Source of the DNA: an uncultured Gammaproteobacteria bacterium | GTDB lineage: Bacteria; Pseudomonadota; Gammaproteobacteria; PS1; Pseudothioglobaceae | Direction of reading: 5' to 3' | DNA length: 41,873 nt | NCBI GenBank assembly: GCA_902511025.1 | Contig: CABXDP010000004.1 | Location: 1 to 41,873, forward strand | Shown: positions 19,760-31,205 of the stretch, piece after piece | Numbering within the stretch: position 1 is the first letter of the stretch | Layout: every line of letters starts with the position of its first letter | The notes under the pieces: model-generated | What the model was told of the DNA's origin: nothing | Seen by the model: only the letters and a program-made list of their open reading frames with translations | The model's database searches: none | Made by a program: the position numbers and the translations under genes

Positions 19760-20956
19760 TTACTGGAGAGATTTAAGCCTTAGGCGGAGTGCATTTAGCT
19801 TAATAAAGCCCTCAGCATCTTTTTGATTATAGGCTCCTTCATCGTCCTCAAAGGTTGCTATTTTTTCACTAAATAAGCTGTTCGATGACTTTCTACCAAC
19901 AACTGATACACTTCCCTTGTATAGCTTAACTCTGACTTCACCCGATACATTTTCCTGGGAGGCATCAATGGCCGCCTGCATCATTTCGCGCTCTGGAGCA
20001 AACCAAAAGCCGTTATAGATTAACTTCGCATACTTTGGCATTAGTTCGTCTTTAAGGTGAGCGGCCTCACGATCTAAAGTTAATGATTCTATAGCGCGGT
20101 GCGCTTTTAACATGACAGTACCAGCAGGAGTTTCATAACAGCCTCTAGACTTCATTCCCACAAAACGATTTTCAACAATATCGAGCCTTCCTATTCCATG
20201 GCGCCCTGCAATTTCATTTAATGCTTCCATAACCTTTGCGGGTGACATTGTCTTTCCATTCAATGCGGTGATATCACCTTTTTCATACGTCAATTCAAGG
20301 TATTCTGGTTTATCTGGAGCATCCTCGGGTGAAACCGTCCATCGCCACATATCATCCTCAGCTTCCTGCCATGGATCCTCTAGGATATCGCCTTCATATG
20401 AAATATGAAGAAGGTTTGCGTCCATAGAGTAAGGAGATTTTTTTGACTGCTTTTTATAATCGACTTCGATATTATTATTCTCAGCATAATTCATCAAACT
20501 CTCACGTGAAGATAAATCCCACTCACGCCAAGGAGCAATAATCTGAATTTCAGAATTAATGGCGTACGCGTTCAGTTCAAACCTGACTTGATCATTACCT
20601 TTACCAGTTGCCCCATGAGAAATTGCATCAGCGCCGACCTTTTCGGCAATCTCAACCAATCTTTTAGAAATTAAAGGTCTTGCTATTGAAGTGCCTAATA
20701 AATACTCGCCCTCATAAATAGCATTCGCCCTAAACATTGGAAAAACAAAATCCCGCGCAAACTCCTCACGTAAATCCTCAATGTATATTTCCTTAATACC
20801 CATGGATTGAGCTTTTAGTCGAGCTGGCTCAACCTCCTCGCCTTGGCCAATATCTGCAGTAAAAGTAACTACCTCACAGCTATAAGTATCTTGAAGCCAC
20901 TTTGCAATAATGCTAGTATCGAGTCCACCTGAATACGCTAATACAACTTTTTTCAT
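19760..20956 (-). CDS. argG: Argininosuccinate synthase
   Basis: 398 aa; [36 protein letters not shown]. Confidence 0.98.
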   Translation of the reverse strand: MKKVVLAYSGGLDTSIIAKWLQDTYSCEVVTFTADIGQGEEVEPARLKAQSMGIKEIYIEDLREEFARDFVFPMFRANAIYEGEYLLGTSIARPLISKRLVEIAEKVGADAISHGATGKGNDQVRFELNAYAINSEIQIIAPWREWDLSSRESLMNYAENNNIEVDYKKQSKKSPYSMDANLLHISYEGDILEDPWQEAEDDMWRWTVSPEDAPDKPEYLELTYEKGDITALNGKTMSPAKVMEALNEIAGRHGIGRLDIVENRFVGMKSRGCYETPAGTVMLKAHRAIESLTLDREAAHLKDELMPKYAKLIYNGFWFAPEREMMQAAIDASQENVSGEVRVKLYKGSVSVVGRKSSNSLFSEKIATFEDDEGAYNQKDAEGFIKLNALRLRLKSLQ

Positions 20957-21348
20957 TCTTTATTTATATAGTTAAATTCTTTTTTAAAAAACACTTCATC
21001 TTTGGAGTTAATGAGCTCAACTGTCCACTCTCCAAGCCAAGTAGGCCATAGATTTTTTGATGACCAAACCCTCCATCTTGGGCCCTTGACATCAAATTCT
21101 ACTTCCGCCATTACTTTATTGTTATAAATCCAGCGATGTTTAACCTTCTGACCTTGAAGGTTGCGTAAATTTGTAAAAAAATAGATTTTACCGAAAGAAT
21201 TGTCGAGTTCTTCAACAATATTAAGTGGTGTTCTCTCTTTGATCTCTAGAGCGAACTCTGCATTAGAAAGATTTTCGTGAGGCCAATCAGATGCTGAAGC
21301 GCTGAACGAAATAAGTAAGCAAAATATTAGGGAAATGGCCTTATTCAT
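20953..21348 (-). CDS. DUF2914 domain-containing exported protein
   Basis: 131 aa, signal peptide, [45 protein letters not shown]. Confidence 0.75.
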   Translation of the reverse strand: MNKAISLIFCLLISFSASASDWPHENLSNAEFALEIKERTPLNIVEELDNSFGKIYFFTNLRNLQGQKVKHRWIYNNKVMAEVEFDVKGPRWRVWSSKNLWPTWLGEWTVELINSKDEVFFKKEFNYINKE

Positions 21349-21798
21349 CTAGTCCACCCAATGAATAACATGCTCAAATAAATGATCTTCTCTGATTTCA
21401 TTATCTCTGTATGTTCTCCCCCTAACTGAAATACCTGCAAGATGAACACTTTGCTTGTTGCCACTGATAAGAGGGTGCCAATCATGCAAGCTCTTTCCTT
21501 CATATAGTAACCGATATGCGCATGTTGATGGGAGCCAATTAAACTTTTCTCCCCAGTTTGGATTAATACTTAAACAGTCGGGAACATGTTTTTGCCTATC
21601 TTGGTAGTGCGGGCAAGAACAAGTTTCCTCATCAAGATATTGACAAGCAACATCTGTAAAATAGATATCGCCTGAACTCTCGTCCTCAAACTTGTGAAGA
21701 CAGCATCGACCACATCCATCACAAAGAGACTCCCACTCTTGCTCGCTCATTTCCTTTAACGATTTACGTTCCCAAAAAGGTGTATTCGAAGCATCCAA
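21349..21798 (-). CDS. YcgN family cysteine cluster protein (UPF0260)
   Basis: 149 aa; FWERKSLKEMSEQEWESLCDGCGRCCLHKFED. Confidence 0.9.
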   Translation of the reverse strand: MDASNTPFWERKSLKEMSEQEWESLCDGCGRCCLHKFEDESSGDIYFTDVACQYLDEETCSCPHYQDRQKHVPDCLSINPNWGEKFNWLPSTCAYRLLYEGKSLHDWHPLISGNKQSVHLAGISVRGRTYRDNEIREDHLFEHVIHWVD

Positions 21799-21838
21799 AG
21801 TTTATTAATACTTTAATTTAAGCAAGAGTTAACTTCAA

Positions 21839-22726
21839 TTATAAACTCAAAGAGGTGAAGAGTCGGTCAATCCCGATTGCCACCCCCGAGCAGGATGGAA
21901 GTCCAACCTTAAGATCATCCAAAAAATCATCATCTAGAGAGCCTATCGATTTGGACAAGCTCTTCCTTTTGCCAAGCTCTGTTTCAAACCTATCTCGATA
22001 TTCTTTTGAAGTTTGGATTTCCTGATAACCATTAGCAATTTCAGTGCCCTTGATGTACATTTCAAAACGGTGAGCAACAAGCCCATCTATTTGCGCAAGA
22101 GCTGCCTGTTGTTTCGGAAAATCATAGATAAAACATACTGGAATAGTTTTAAGTTTTGGCTCAATAAGATGTACAAAAAGAACCATTTGTATATCTTCGA
22201 TCCATTCATAATCTGAGTTAAGGCCATGTGATTCTAAAATATTCTTGAGACCTTCAAAATCAGAGTTTAATATATCAATTTCTGCATATTCATAGAAAGC
22301 TTCAGCATAGGATATCTCTTTGACAGGATCATCATTTCCAAGTGAGATCAATAAAGCCTTGATATCATCTATTAATTGATGCATGTCAAAACCCACTCTG
22401 TAAAACTCCAGCATTGTAAACTCATTAGAGTTAATGTGGCCATGCTCATTGTCACGAAAAACTTGGCAAATTTGAAAAATATCACCGCTGCCTTTGGAAA
22501 GAAGACGCTTCATTTCAAGTTCAGGAGATGTATGTAAATAAAATTTTGTGGATTTTGATAGAGCATGATTGACTGAAACTTCAATACTATCAATGTAGAC
22601 ATCAGTTGTTGGAGCAACCAAAAGAGATGGCGTAACTACTTCAACAACGTTGTGCGAATAAAAAAAATCCCTAATATTTCTGATTAGGTATTGATACCGG
22701 ATAAGTTTTTCTTTGAAATTAGGCAT
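21839..22726 (-). CDS. epmA: EF-P lysine ligase (LysRS-like) EpmA/GenX
   Basis: 295 aa; class II lysyl-tRNA synthetase catalytic core without anticodon domain; VVTPSLLVAPTTDVYIDSIEV; adjacent to efp. Confidence 0.93.
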   Translation of the reverse strand: MPNFKEKLIRYQYLIRNIRDFFYSHNVVEVVTPSLLVAPTTDVYIDSIEVSVNHALSKSTKFYLHTSPELEMKRLLSKGSGDIFQICQVFRDNEHGHINSNEFTMLEFYRVGFDMHQLIDDIKALLISLGNDDPVKEISYAEAFYEYAEIDILNSDFEGLKNILESHGLNSDYEWIEDIQMVLFVHLIEPKLKTIPVCFIYDFPKQQAALAQIDGLVAHRFEMYIKGTEIANGYQEIQTSKEYRDRFETELGKRKSLSKSIGSLDDDFLDDLKVGLPSCSGVAIGIDRLFTSLSL

Positions 22727-22734
22727 GGGGCCAA

Positions 22735-23295
22735 TTAGGCACGCCCGGTATATTCATTAGTCCTTGTATCAACTTTAACTCTATCTCCGATAGCAACAAA
22801 TAAAGGTACCTGAACTACTACTCCAGTATTAAGAGTAGCAGGCTTTCCACCTGTTCCAGCTGTGTCTCCTTTTAGGCCAGGATCAGTATCAATGACCTCA
22901 AGAGTTACATGGTTAGGCGGTGATACTGAAATTGGATTATTGTTCCATAAGGTAACGACGCAATTATCTTGCTCAACAAGATAGTTTAACGCAGTCCCCA
23001 TGGACTCTTCTCCAAGATCAAATTGCTCAAAAGACCCAGGTTCCATGAAATGCCATTTCTCTCCATCAGAGTATAGGTATTGCATTTCTAGCTCCATGAC
23101 ATCTGCAGCTTCAAGAGACTCACCAGATTTAAAAGTTTTTTCTAGTGTTTTTCCAGTTATTAAGTCTTTAAACTTTACTCTATTAAAGGCTTGTCCTTTT
23201 CCAGGCTTAACAATTTCATTGTTAACAATTGAACAAGGATTTCCATCAAGCATGAGTTTCATACCATTCTTAAATTGGCTGGTGCTGTAATTCAT
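22735..23295 (-). CDS. efp: Elongation factor P
   Basis: 186 aa; [41 protein letters not shown] (PGKGQ modification loop). Confidence 0.97.
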   Translation of the reverse strand: MNYSTSQFKNGMKLMLDGNPCSIVNNEIVKPGKGQAFNRVKFKDLITGKTLEKTFKSGESLEAADVMELEMQYLYSDGEKWHFMEPGSFEQFDLGEESMGTALNYLVEQDNCVVTLWNNNPISVSPPNHVTLEVIDTDPGLKGDTAGTGGKPATLNTGVVVQVPLFVAIGDRVKVDTRTNEYTGRA

Positions 23296-23320
23296 AATTT
23301 TGTAATCCTAAAATTTATTT

Positions 23321-23350
23321 TTGACATGGAGTTAATCTTTAGTTTATATT
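23321..23350 (+). promoter_or_regulatory. Candidate sigma70 promoter toward sucCD
   Basis: TTGACA (23321-23326) N17/18 TTATAT/TATATT. Confidence 0.4.
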
Positions 23351-23425
23351 TTAATGATAGTCTGGAAATATTTTTATAATTTGAATAAACCGCCTAATAA
23401 AATTAAGATTTCAATCTAAGAATGA

Positions 23426-23449
23426 TAAAATATGTGGCCTTATATTTTA
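23426..23449. repeat. Perfect inverted repeat upstream of sucC
   Basis: TAAAATAT-GTGGCCTT-ATATTTTA, 8 bp arms; ends 20 nt before sucC ATG. Confidence 0.5.
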
Positions 23450-23469
23450 ACCCCAAGTAATTTAATTAT

Positions 23470-24630
23470 ATGCACATACATGAATACCAAGCAAAAGACT
23501 TGTTCAAGAAAAATAATATTAAAGTTCCAAACTTTATTGTTGTTTCAAATGCAGATAAAACAGCGCAAGCTTGCGAAAAACTAGGAGGATCAGTTTGGGT
23601 TGTCAAAGCTCAAGTCCATGCTGGAGGAAGGGGAAAAGGTGGAGGAGTCATAGTATGTAAAGAAATCCAAGAAGCTGTTACAGCTAGTAAGAAATTACTT
23701 GGTTCCAATCTAATTACTCCTCAAACTGACTCCAATGGTCAGCCTATCAACGAAGTCATTATTGAGGCAGGTCAAGATATTGCTAAAGAATTGTATTTAG
23801 GATTACTAGTTGATAGGGGCTCAGAACGAATTACAGTATTAGCCTCAACTGAAGGGGGTATGGATATTGAACAGGTTGCCTCTGAGACACCTGAAAAAAT
23901 AATTAAGAAGAAAATTGACCCTCTTAGCAAAATCACTCATGAAGATTGCAATGAGATTTCAATCAAACTAGGACTGGATGCTCTACTTCATAGTCAATTT
24001 GCTAAAGCATTGATGGGCCTATTTACCATTTTTACAGAACATGATGCTAATCTTATTGAAATCAATCCACTCATTATTTCAGGTGATAACCAAATAATGG
24101 CGCTTGATGGCAAAATTGATTTTGATGATAATGCGCTCTATAGAAATGAGTCAATCACTGCCCTTAGAGATATTTCTCAGGAAGACGAAAAGGAAAGAAG
24201 TGCGAGCGAATATCAATTAAATTATATTTCTTTAGATGGAACTGTTGGCTGCATGGTTAACGGTGCTGGACTCGCTATGGCCACTATGGATTTAATTGAA
24301 TACCATGGAGGCTCTCCAGCAAATTTTCTTGATGTGGGTGGTGGGACAACCGCTGAGAGAGTGGCAAAAGCATTTGAAATTATCCAGAGTGGTGATAATG
24401 TTAAAGCAATATTGGTTAATATTTTTGGCGGTATCGTTCGATGTGACCTTATTGCTAACGGTATTCTGCAGGCGATTGAAAAAGTTGGTTTAACACTTCC
24501 AATAGTTGTTCGTCTGGAGGGAACTAACGCCAAAGAAGGTCTGGAAATACTAAATTCTAGTAAGTTTGATATATTAACCGAGGCTAACTTAACGAAAGCT
24601 GCTAAACAAGTTGTGGAGATGGCTAAATGA
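23470..24630 (+). CDS. sucC: Succinyl-CoA synthetase beta subunit
   Basis: 386 aa; [33 protein letters not shown]. Confidence 0.98.
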   Translation: MHIHEYQAKDLFKKNNIKVPNFIVVSNADKTAQACEKLGGSVWVVKAQVHAGGRGKGGGVIVCKEIQEAVTASKKLLGSNLITPQTDSNGQPINEVIIEAGQDIAKELYLGLLVDRGSERITVLASTEGGMDIEQVASETPEKIIKKKIDPLSKITHEDCNEISIKLGLDALLHSQFAKALMGLFTIFTEHDANLIEINPLIISGDNQIMALDGKIDFDDNALYRNESITALRDISQEDEKERSASEYQLNYISLDGTVGCMVNGAGLAMATMDLIEYHGGSPANFLDVGGGTTAERVAKAFEIIQSGDNVKAILVNIFGGIVRCDLIANGILQAIEKVGLTLPIVVRLEGTNAKEGLEILNSSKFDILTEANLTKAAKQVVEMAK

Positions 24631-25493
24631 GCGTACTAATTAATTCAAACACTAAGGTAATTTGTCAGGGCTTTACTGGAAAACAGGGTACTTTCCACTC
24701 AGAACAATCTATTGCATATGGAACTGATTTCGTTGGAGGTGTAACTCCAGGTAAAGGGGGTCAAATGCATTTAGAAAAGCCAGTATTTAACTCTGTAAAA
24801 GAGGCCATGAATGAAACTGGTGCTAATGCCACTATGATCTATGTTCCGCCTAGGTTTGCTTATACCTCTATTGTTGAAGCTATTGAAGCTGAGATTCCAG
24901 TCATTGCCTGTATTACCGAAGGGATACCTGTTCAAGATATGATTAAGATTAAAGCTATTATTGCTGATAGTAAATCGAGACTCATTGGCCCTAACTGTCC
25001 AGGTTTAATTACGCCGGATGAATGTAAACTTGGCATTATGCCTGGTAATATCCATAAAAGTGGCAGTGTTGGAATCGTTTCTAGGTCTGGAACATTAACC
25101 TATGAAGCGGTTCATCAAACCACATTAGCTGGACTCGGTCAAAGCACGTGTATTGGTATTGGTGGGGATCCAGTTCAGGGTATGAACTTTATTGACTGTC
25201 TAAAGTTATTTGAGGCTGATGAAGATACTCACTCTATTGTCATGGTTGGTGAAATTGGAGGCAGTGCTGAGGAGGAGGCTGCAGAGTATATCAAATCAAA
25301 TGTGTCCAAACCCGTTGTATCCTATATTGCCGGGCTTACCGCTCCTAAAGGCAAAAGAATGGGTCATGCAGGTGCCGTTATAAGTGGTGGTTCTGGCGAT
25401 GCAAAAAGTAAAATTCAAGCTCTTAATGATGCAGGCGTTAGTGTTTCACCAACACCGGCATTAATGGGGCAGACATTACTTGAAGCCTTGTAA
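24627..25493 (+). CDS. sucD: Succinyl-CoA synthetase alpha subunit
   Basis: 288 aa; [29 protein letters not shown]; 4 bp overlap with sucC. Confidence 0.98.
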   Translation: MSVLINSNTKVICQGFTGKQGTFHSEQSIAYGTDFVGGVTPGKGGQMHLEKPVFNSVKEAMNETGANATMIYVPPRFAYTSIVEAIEAEIPVIACITEGIPVQDMIKIKAIIADSKSRLIGPNCPGLITPDECKLGIMPGNIHKSGSVGIVSRSGTLTYEAVHQTTLAGLGQSTCIGIGGDPVQGMNFIDCLKLFEADEDTHSIVMVGEIGGSAEEEAAEYIKSNVSKPVVSYIAGLTAPKGKRMGHAGAVISGGSGDAKSKIQALNDAGVSVSPTPALMGQTLLEAL

Positions 25494-25521
25494 TTGAATT
25501 CACTCAATTATTTAAAACTGT

Positions 25522-26670
25522 ATGAATATTTTTAAAAATAGTAGATTTGCAGTTTCATTAATTTTTGCTATCAATGGTATGGTTTTTGGCACATGGGCCT
25601 CCAGAATTCCAGCCATTGTTGATTTTCATGACTTGTCACCAGGTTCCTTAGGTTTATTAATTTTCTTGGCTGGTCTCTCTGCTGTCATTGCTTTTTCTGT
25701 ATTTGGCAGAGCTGCTGATAAGTATGGAGCTGCCTTTATCACCAAAAGAGCCACCATTATTCTTATCCCGCTTACATTAATATTTATAGCGTTTGCAAAT
25801 TCCATTGGAATGCTTGTTATGGCGGTTATTTATTTTGGGGCAATCCATGGTGGTGATGATGTTGCCATGAATGCATGGGCTGCAGAGGTTGAGAGAGAAT
25901 ATACTCGGCCAGTGATGTCTTCTTTTCATGCAATGTGGAGTCTGGGCGCTGGAATTGGTGCAGGCCTTGGTTCATTGCTAGCCTTTTATGAAGTGAGTTA
26001 TAAAAATCATTTCAGCCTCATCGCAACTGTTATTTTTTTTATCGCTTTGAGTATTGCTTTTGTTCCATTTGAATCTCAAAAAAATAAAAAAGTTACTAAG
26101 TCACCCTTCATTTCAATTCCAAAAGAGGCTCTTCTCCCTGTAGCTACAATTACCTTTTTTGCCTCATTGAGTGAGGGCGCTGTAGCTGACTGGAGTGCAA
26201 TTTTTCTAAAAAGTGTTGCATCATTGAATGATGGAAATGCTGCTTTGGGATTTACAGTGTTCTCAGTCTGCATGTTCTCAATGAGGTTAATGGGAGATAA
26301 AATATCCTTTAAGCTAGGACCTTCAACTGCAGCTCGTTACTCTGGATTAGTTGCACTAACTGGCTCAATTATTTTACTAATCTCAGACTCTTTCTTTTTA
26401 TTACTTTTGGGTTTTGGATTGATTGGATTGGGAATAGCAGTAATTATTCCTTTGGCATTTTCTCGAGCAGGTAATGATAAAACTATCTCGCAAGGCACTG
26501 CTATAGCAAGCATTGCAACCCTTGGCTACGGAGGAATGCTACTCGGCCCATTGTTTCTTGGACTCCTTGCAGAGATTACATCAATTAAAACGAGCTTTAT
26601 AATTCTTCCGATCATGGCCTTTTTTATATTCAGCCTTTCAAAACATCTTTCACTCGATTCAGAAGTCTAA
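25522..26670 (+). CDS. MFS transporter (YbjJ-like)
   Basis: 382 aa, 12-TM pattern, NGMVFGTWASRIPAIVD. Confidence 0.88.
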   Translation: MNIFKNSRFAVSLIFAINGMVFGTWASRIPAIVDFHDLSPGSLGLLIFLAGLSAVIAFSVFGRAADKYGAAFITKRATIILIPLTLIFIAFANSIGMLVMAVIYFGAIHGGDDVAMNAWAAEVEREYTRPVMSSFHAMWSLGAGIGAGLGSLLAFYEVSYKNHFSLIATVIFFIALSIAFVPFESQKNKKVTKSPFISIPKEALLPVATITFFASLSEGAVADWSAIFLKSVASLNDGNAALGFTVFSVCMFSMRLMGDKISFKLGPSTAARYSGLVALTGSIILLISDSFFLLLLGFGLIGLGIAVIIPLAFSRAGNDKTISQGTAIASIATLGYGGMLLGPLFLGLLAEITSIKTSFIILPIMAFFIFSLSKHLSLDSEV

Positions 26671-27681
26671 TTTTTTCTCTAAAAACATAGCATCACCATA
26701 ACTAAAGAAACGGTACTCTTGATGAATTGCATGGTGATAAGTTTGATGCATTTCTTCAAATCCAATGAAAGCAGAAACTAACATAAGCAGTGAAGACTTT
26801 GGCAAATGAAAGTTTGTGATCATTGCATCAACAACCTGAAACTTAAAGCCTGGGTAGATAAAGATTTCTGTATCACCTTTTTGGCTTTTAAGTTCTCCAG
26901 CGATGAATGCTGACTCGAGTGTTCTAACTGCAGTCGTCCCAACGGCAACTATTCGCCCTCCTTTCTTTTTTGTTTGAATAATTTTATCTACTGTTATTTG
27001 ATCAATTTCATAGTGCTCGCTGTGCATTTTATGAGTCTCAATATCATCCACTTTTACCGGCTGAAAAGTTCCAGCACCCACATGTAAAGTTACAAAAGCA
27101 TGATCCACGCCTTGTTTTTTAAGATTAGATAGCAACAACTCATCAAAGTGAAGCCCTGCTGTTGGAGCTGCGATAGCACCATCATTCTTTGCGTAAACTG
27201 TTTGGTATCTTTTGGAGTCTTCGTCTGAATCACTTCTCTCGATGTATGGAGGTAAAGGGATATGACCAATTTCATCAAGAATACTCAGAATTTTTTCGCC
27301 CTCAAAATTGACCTTATAAATACCTTCATTTTTATCAACCACCTGAAAGCGAGTCTTATTTTCTAAAATAATAAAGCTTCCAACTTTTGGAGCCCTGCTA
27401 GATTTAATCATGACCAATGCTGAAAAATCATCAATCAATCGCTCAACTAAAATCTCAACCTTGCCTCCAGACTCTTTATATCCAAAAAGTCTAGCTGGAA
27501 TAACCCTTGTATCATTGAGAATAAGTAAGTCATTTGGCCTTAAGAAGGAGCCTAGCTTAGAGAAATGACTATCAATGAACTTATCTTTTCTTACTAATAG
27601 GCGTGAGTCAGTTCTCTTAGAGCTTGGATATTGAGCAATCAATGACTGTGGCAAGTCAAAATCAAAATCAGTTAGTTTCAT
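26659..27681 (-). CDS. queA: S-adenosylmethionine:tRNA ribosyltransferase-isomerase
   Basis: 340 aa; [47 protein letters not shown]. Confidence 0.97.
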   Translation of the reverse strand: MKLTDFDFDLPQSLIAQYPSSKRTDSRLLVRKDKFIDSHFSKLGSFLRPNDLLILNDTRVIPARLFGYKESGGKVEILVERLIDDFSALVMIKSSRAPKVGSFIILENKTRFQVVDKNEGIYKVNFEGEKILSILDEIGHIPLPPYIERSDSDEDSKRYQTVYAKNDGAIAAPTAGLHFDELLLSNLKKQGVDHAFVTLHVGAGTFQPVKVDDIETHKMHSEHYEIDQITVDKIIQTKKKGGRIVAVGTTAVRTLESAFIAGELKSQKGDTEIFIYPGFKFQVVDAMITNFHLPKSSLLMLVSAFIGFEEMHQTYHHAIHQEYRFFSYGDAMFLEKKLDF

Positions 27682-28402
27682 TATTTTTTTTAGAGTCTTT
27701 TACCCGCCTAATTGCCGCCTCAATTTTTTCCTTTTGAGCTTTATCTTTTAGCATTTTTTCTTTCAAAGCAATTGTTCTAGATTTTAGTAACTCATCTCTC
27801 TCACGCTTATCTCTCTCTAGACGGGCTTGATGGAACTGATATCTTTCTCTTGAATTATCTCGAATTGATCGTTCTAAAATCTGCCTTTGATTTAGAGCAT
27901 TATTGAATTGAGCTGAATCTTTATGAGAGATTTTTTGAAGTGGCTTAGACTCAATCATATCTATACAATCTACTGGGCAGACTGGAAGACATAAATCACA
28001 ACCCGTACATTCTTTGGCAATCACCTGGGTCATAACTTTTGATGATCCAACAAAGGCGTCTACTGGACAGGCCTTAATGCAAAGTGTGCATCCTATGCAG
28101 GCATTTTCATCAACAATGGCAACTCTCCTTGGCTTTGTTTCGCCATGAGTTTCATTTAATGGAAGGGATTGCCGACCTAAAAGCTCCGCTAAAGCATCAA
28201 CTCCATCTTGACCTCCAGGTGGACATTGATTAATTTCTGCTTCACCACTAACAATTGCTTCTGAATAAGGCTTGCAACCATCAAAATCACACTGGGTGCA
28301 CTGCGTTTGGGGAAGAACCGCATCTATCTGTTCAGCTAAAGACTTTCCTTCTACTTGTGCGTCATTACCTAAGCCTAATAGTATTAGATAATTCTCATTC
28401 AT
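27668..28402 (-). CDS. RnfB/RsxB-like ferredoxin protein with charged C-terminal tail
   Basis: 244 aa; [51 protein letters not shown]-rich C-terminus. Confidence 0.88.
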   Translation of the reverse strand: MNENYLILLGLGNDAQVEGKSLAEQIDAVLPQTQCTQCDFDGCKPYSEAIVSGEAEINQCPPGGQDGVDALAELLGRQSLPLNETHGETKPRRVAIVDENACIGCTLCIKACPVDAFVGSSKVMTQVIAKECTGCDLCLPVCPVDCIDMIESKPLQKISHKDSAQFNNALNQRQILERSIRDNSRERYQFHQARLERDKRERDELLKSRTIALKEKMLKDKAQKEKIEAAIRRVKDSKKNNETN

Positions 28403-29487
28403 TAGCTTATAAAATTTGTTTTTCTGGATAATTCTGAGAGAATTTCAGGGCCATCGGATCTTAAGATTACTATCTCTTCTAGCCTAACCCCAAATCTACC
28501 TTGCAGATAAATTCCTGGTTCAATTGAAAAGACCATCCCCTCATCTAATACAACCTCAGAAGTTGCAGTAATATATGGAGGCTCATGAATATCAATACCA
28601 AGGCCATGGCCAGTTCGGTGCACAAAATACTCGCCATAGCCAGCTTCGTTAATTACGCCTCTGGCCGCAGCATCTACCTCTTTAGCCATTACTCCAGGCT
28701 TCGCAGCCTTCATAGCAGCTTGAACAGCACGCTCTACAATAGCGTGAACTTCATGATACTCTTCTGGTGGCTCACCAAGGACTGACATACGAGTCATGTC
28801 ACTTGGAAAAGTACCTTTTCGTCCACCAATATCAATCAACACAACGTCGCCATATTGTACTTTTCGATTCCCAGTATGATGATGCGGAAAAGCACCATTT
28901 GGACCAGAACCTACAATACAAAATTGAGGTCTTGCTCCTTCAGAAATAAAGTGTTTGTTGATTGCCTCACCAATTTCGAGTTCAGTTACGCCTTCTTTAA
29001 TTGCTGCAAAACCAGCCTGCATTGCTCTATCATCAATCAGGGCATTTTCTTTAAGGTTTGCATACTCCTTATCATCTTTTCGCATTCTGAGCGCACCAAT
29101 CGTAGAGTTAGTAAACTCATAGGTCGGCTTTGGCAACGCATCGATAAGTATCAATGCAAAGTGAGAACGCATTGCTTCATCTATCGCAATGTGTTTTGCA
29201 TTTGACGAGCCAGTATATGAAAGAGCCTCATCTAGGGCTATATCAGGTCCATTTTCATCTTTCCAGCTAAACATTTTGATATCAGAGCGCTTCATTGCAT
29301 CCTCTGCATTAACAGAAGGCATAAGGAAGGCATCATTTTCCAGTCCCATCAATAACATGCAAGGTCTTTCATCTGGAGAAGGGTTGAATCCTAGTAACCA
29401 TTTCATGTGAGTTCCAGGACCAAGAGCAATTAAATCGACATGGTTTTCTTTCATAAGAACACGAACTGAGTCAAGTTTGCTTTGCAT
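28402..29487 (-). CDS. M24 family Xaa-Pro peptidase
   Basis: 361 aa; creatinase-like N-domain; [42 protein letters not shown] metal-site motifs. Confidence 0.93.
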   Translation of the reverse strand: MQSKLDSVRVLMKENHVDLIALGPGTHMKWLLGFNPSPDERPCMLLMGLENDAFLMPSVNAEDAMKRSDIKMFSWKDENGPDIALDEALSYTGSSNAKHIAIDEAMRSHFALILIDALPKPTYEFTNSTIGALRMRKDDKEYANLKENALIDDRAMQAGFAAIKEGVTELEIGEAINKHFISEGARPQFCIVGSGPNGAFPHHHTGNRKVQYGDVVLIDIGGRKGTFPSDMTRMSVLGEPPEEYHEVHAIVERAVQAAMKAAKPGVMAKEVDAAARGVINEAGYGEYFVHRTGHGLGIDIHEPPYITATSEVVLDEGMVFSIEPGIYLQGRFGVRLEEIVILRSDGPEILSELSRKTNFIS

Positions 29488-29665
29488 TGGATACTCCTCA
29501 CTAAAATAAATACGATAGAAATTATAAGCCTCTTAAATCTTTTTGGGGTCTAATATATTTGAGATTTTTTAGAGAGATTGGCATATCCAACTGAATACAC
29601 TTTGAGAACTATCTGATCTAGCTCAATGAAAATTTTACGAGCGATCTTAGATTTATTCTATGAAC

Positions 29666-30436
29666 CTAGGATTCAACAAATGCTCGTTCAATGACAAAGT
29701 GGCCTGGATTAACATTTCGAGCTTCAATAAAACCTTTAGATTCTAAAATAGCTACAAAATCTTTGAGCATGCTTGGACTTCCACACATCATAAAGCGATC
29801 ATCTTCCAGAGTTGGATGAGGCTGATCTAGGTCTAGGAATAACTTGCCACACTCCATTAATGTAGTCAAACGACCGTTGTTTTTATAAGGTTCGCGTGTT
29901 ACTGTTGGATAATAAATGAGTTTCTCACGAACCATTTCGCCCAAATATTCATCATTTGGAAGAATATTTTCAATATAGTCGGAGTAAGCTAACTCAGATA
30001 CCTCGCGAACACCATGAGCCAAGATAATTTTTTCAAATTGATCATAAATCTCAGGGTCCTTAATAATACTCATAAAGGGTGCAAGACCTGTACCGGTTGC
30101 AAGTAAATAAAGATTTTTTCCAGGAAGCATATTGTCAGGAACCAAAGTACCTGTGGAACGCTTTCCTACTAAAACTTCGTCACCGACTTGAAGATTTTGA
30201 AGCTTTGAGGTGAGCGCACCATCCTGAACTTTAATACTAAAAAATTCAAGTTCAGGCTCATGATTAGAGCTGGTGATGCTGTAAGCACGCATCAAAGGTC
30301 GCTCATCTGATGGAAGTCCAATCATTGTGAAATGACCATTCTTAAATCGATAACCAGGATCACGAGTAGTGCGAAAGCTAAATAAGTTCTCATTCCAATG
30401 ATGCACGTGCGTGACGCGCTCAGTCATTACTGACAT
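29666..30436 (-). CDS. fpr: Ferredoxin--NADP reductase
   Basis: 256 aa; MRAYSITSSNHEPELEFFSIKV, LLATGTGLAPFMSII, FMMCGSPSML, C-terminal FVIERAFVES. Confidence 0.94.
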   Translation of the reverse strand: MSVMTERVTHVHHWNENLFSFRTTRDPGYRFKNGHFTMIGLPSDERPLMRAYSITSSNHEPELEFFSIKVQDGALTSKLQNLQVGDEVLVGKRSTGTLVPDNMLPGKNLYLLATGTGLAPFMSIIKDPEIYDQFEKIILAHGVREVSELAYSDYIENILPNDEYLGEMVREKLIYYPTVTREPYKNNGRLTTLMECGKLFLDLDQPHPTLEDDRFMMCGSPSMLKDFVAILESKGFIEARNVNPGHFVIERAFVES

Positions 30437-30533
30437 ATAAACCTACCTTTAAATAATTCTAAAAATATATTCTTTAAAAATCGACAATATTATACCCTTA
30501 AATGATTGACCGAAAAAAGACCACATCTGGGCA

Positions 30534-30749
30534 TTAATTTCTACCAAATGCAAATTTATTCCAAGCCCTTTCATGAAAATAAATAAGAACTATTTTGGTT
30601 AATACTTCTATTGAGCCAATTGCTGCAGCTATCTTTAGGCTTCTAGTAATGACATATGAGATTAACATCGTGTCGCAAGAAGCTAGTATTCTCCAAGAAA
30701 TTGATTTGCCGATAGATCTAAACTTATTTTCTTTGATCTGAATTCCCAA
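30534..30749 (-). CDS. DUF2061 membrane protein
   Basis: 71 aa; RSIGKSISWRILASCDTMLISYVITRSLKIAAAIGSIEVLTKIVLIYFHERAW. Confidence 0.85.
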   Translation of the reverse strand: MGIQIKENKFRSIGKSISWRILASCDTMLISYVITRSLKIAAAIGSIEVLTKIVLIYFHERAWNKFAFGRN

Positions 30750-30764
30750 TTATTGGCAAAAAAA

Positions 30765-31205
30765 TTAATACTGTAAGTTAAGGCCATTATTGTTTGCAGC
30801 TGCTTGGTAACACAAACTGAACCCATTCGAGTAGTCTTCTTCATTACTGCCCTTGTAAGATTCCAATAATTGATAGCTTGTAACGCCGGATCTAATCATA
30901 AATTGCAATTGATCAAGATGAGCATTTATTCCAATAATCTCTCCAACATATTTCCATCTTTTACTCAGCAAATAAGCTTGTGTATATCCTCTTCCATCAT
31001 CAAAATTACTGAAGTCTAGGGCAATTAAGTCAATTAAATCAAGCTGATTTTGAATTAAATAAACATCATCTCCAGGCTCCAAAATTAATCCAACACCAAG
31101 ATTTGCTAACCTTTCAAAATCCTCAATCCACTCAGCAAAGATCACAAGTTCAATTGATTCATAATCTTTATTGATTAAACTAGTAGGGTTTTCAATGTCA
31201 ACCAT
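30765..31205 (-). CDS. DUF934 protein associated with sulfite reduction (start trimmed to MVDIENPTSL)
   Basis: About 146 aa; GVGLILEPGDDVYLI...LIALDFSNFDDGRGYTQAYLLSKRW..GEI...MIRSGVTSYQL; 8 bp overlap with upstream sulfite reductase. Confidence 0.87.
   Translation of the reverse strand: MVDIENPTSLINKDYESIELVIFAEWIEDFERLANLGVGLILEPGDDVYLIQNQLDLIDLIALDFSNFDDGRGYTQAYLLSKRWKYVGEIIGINAHLDQLQFMIRSGVTSYQLLESYKGSNEEDYSNGFSLCYQAAANNNGLNLQY

Noticed and set aside
29520-29640. Minus-strand open stretch (NKSKIARKIFIELDQIVLKVYSVGYANLSKKSQIY) in the M24-fpr gap
   Set aside because: Looks vaguely protein-like but has no ATG near its start and is only about 34 codons; cannot be separated from chance, although it could be a decayed gene fragment.
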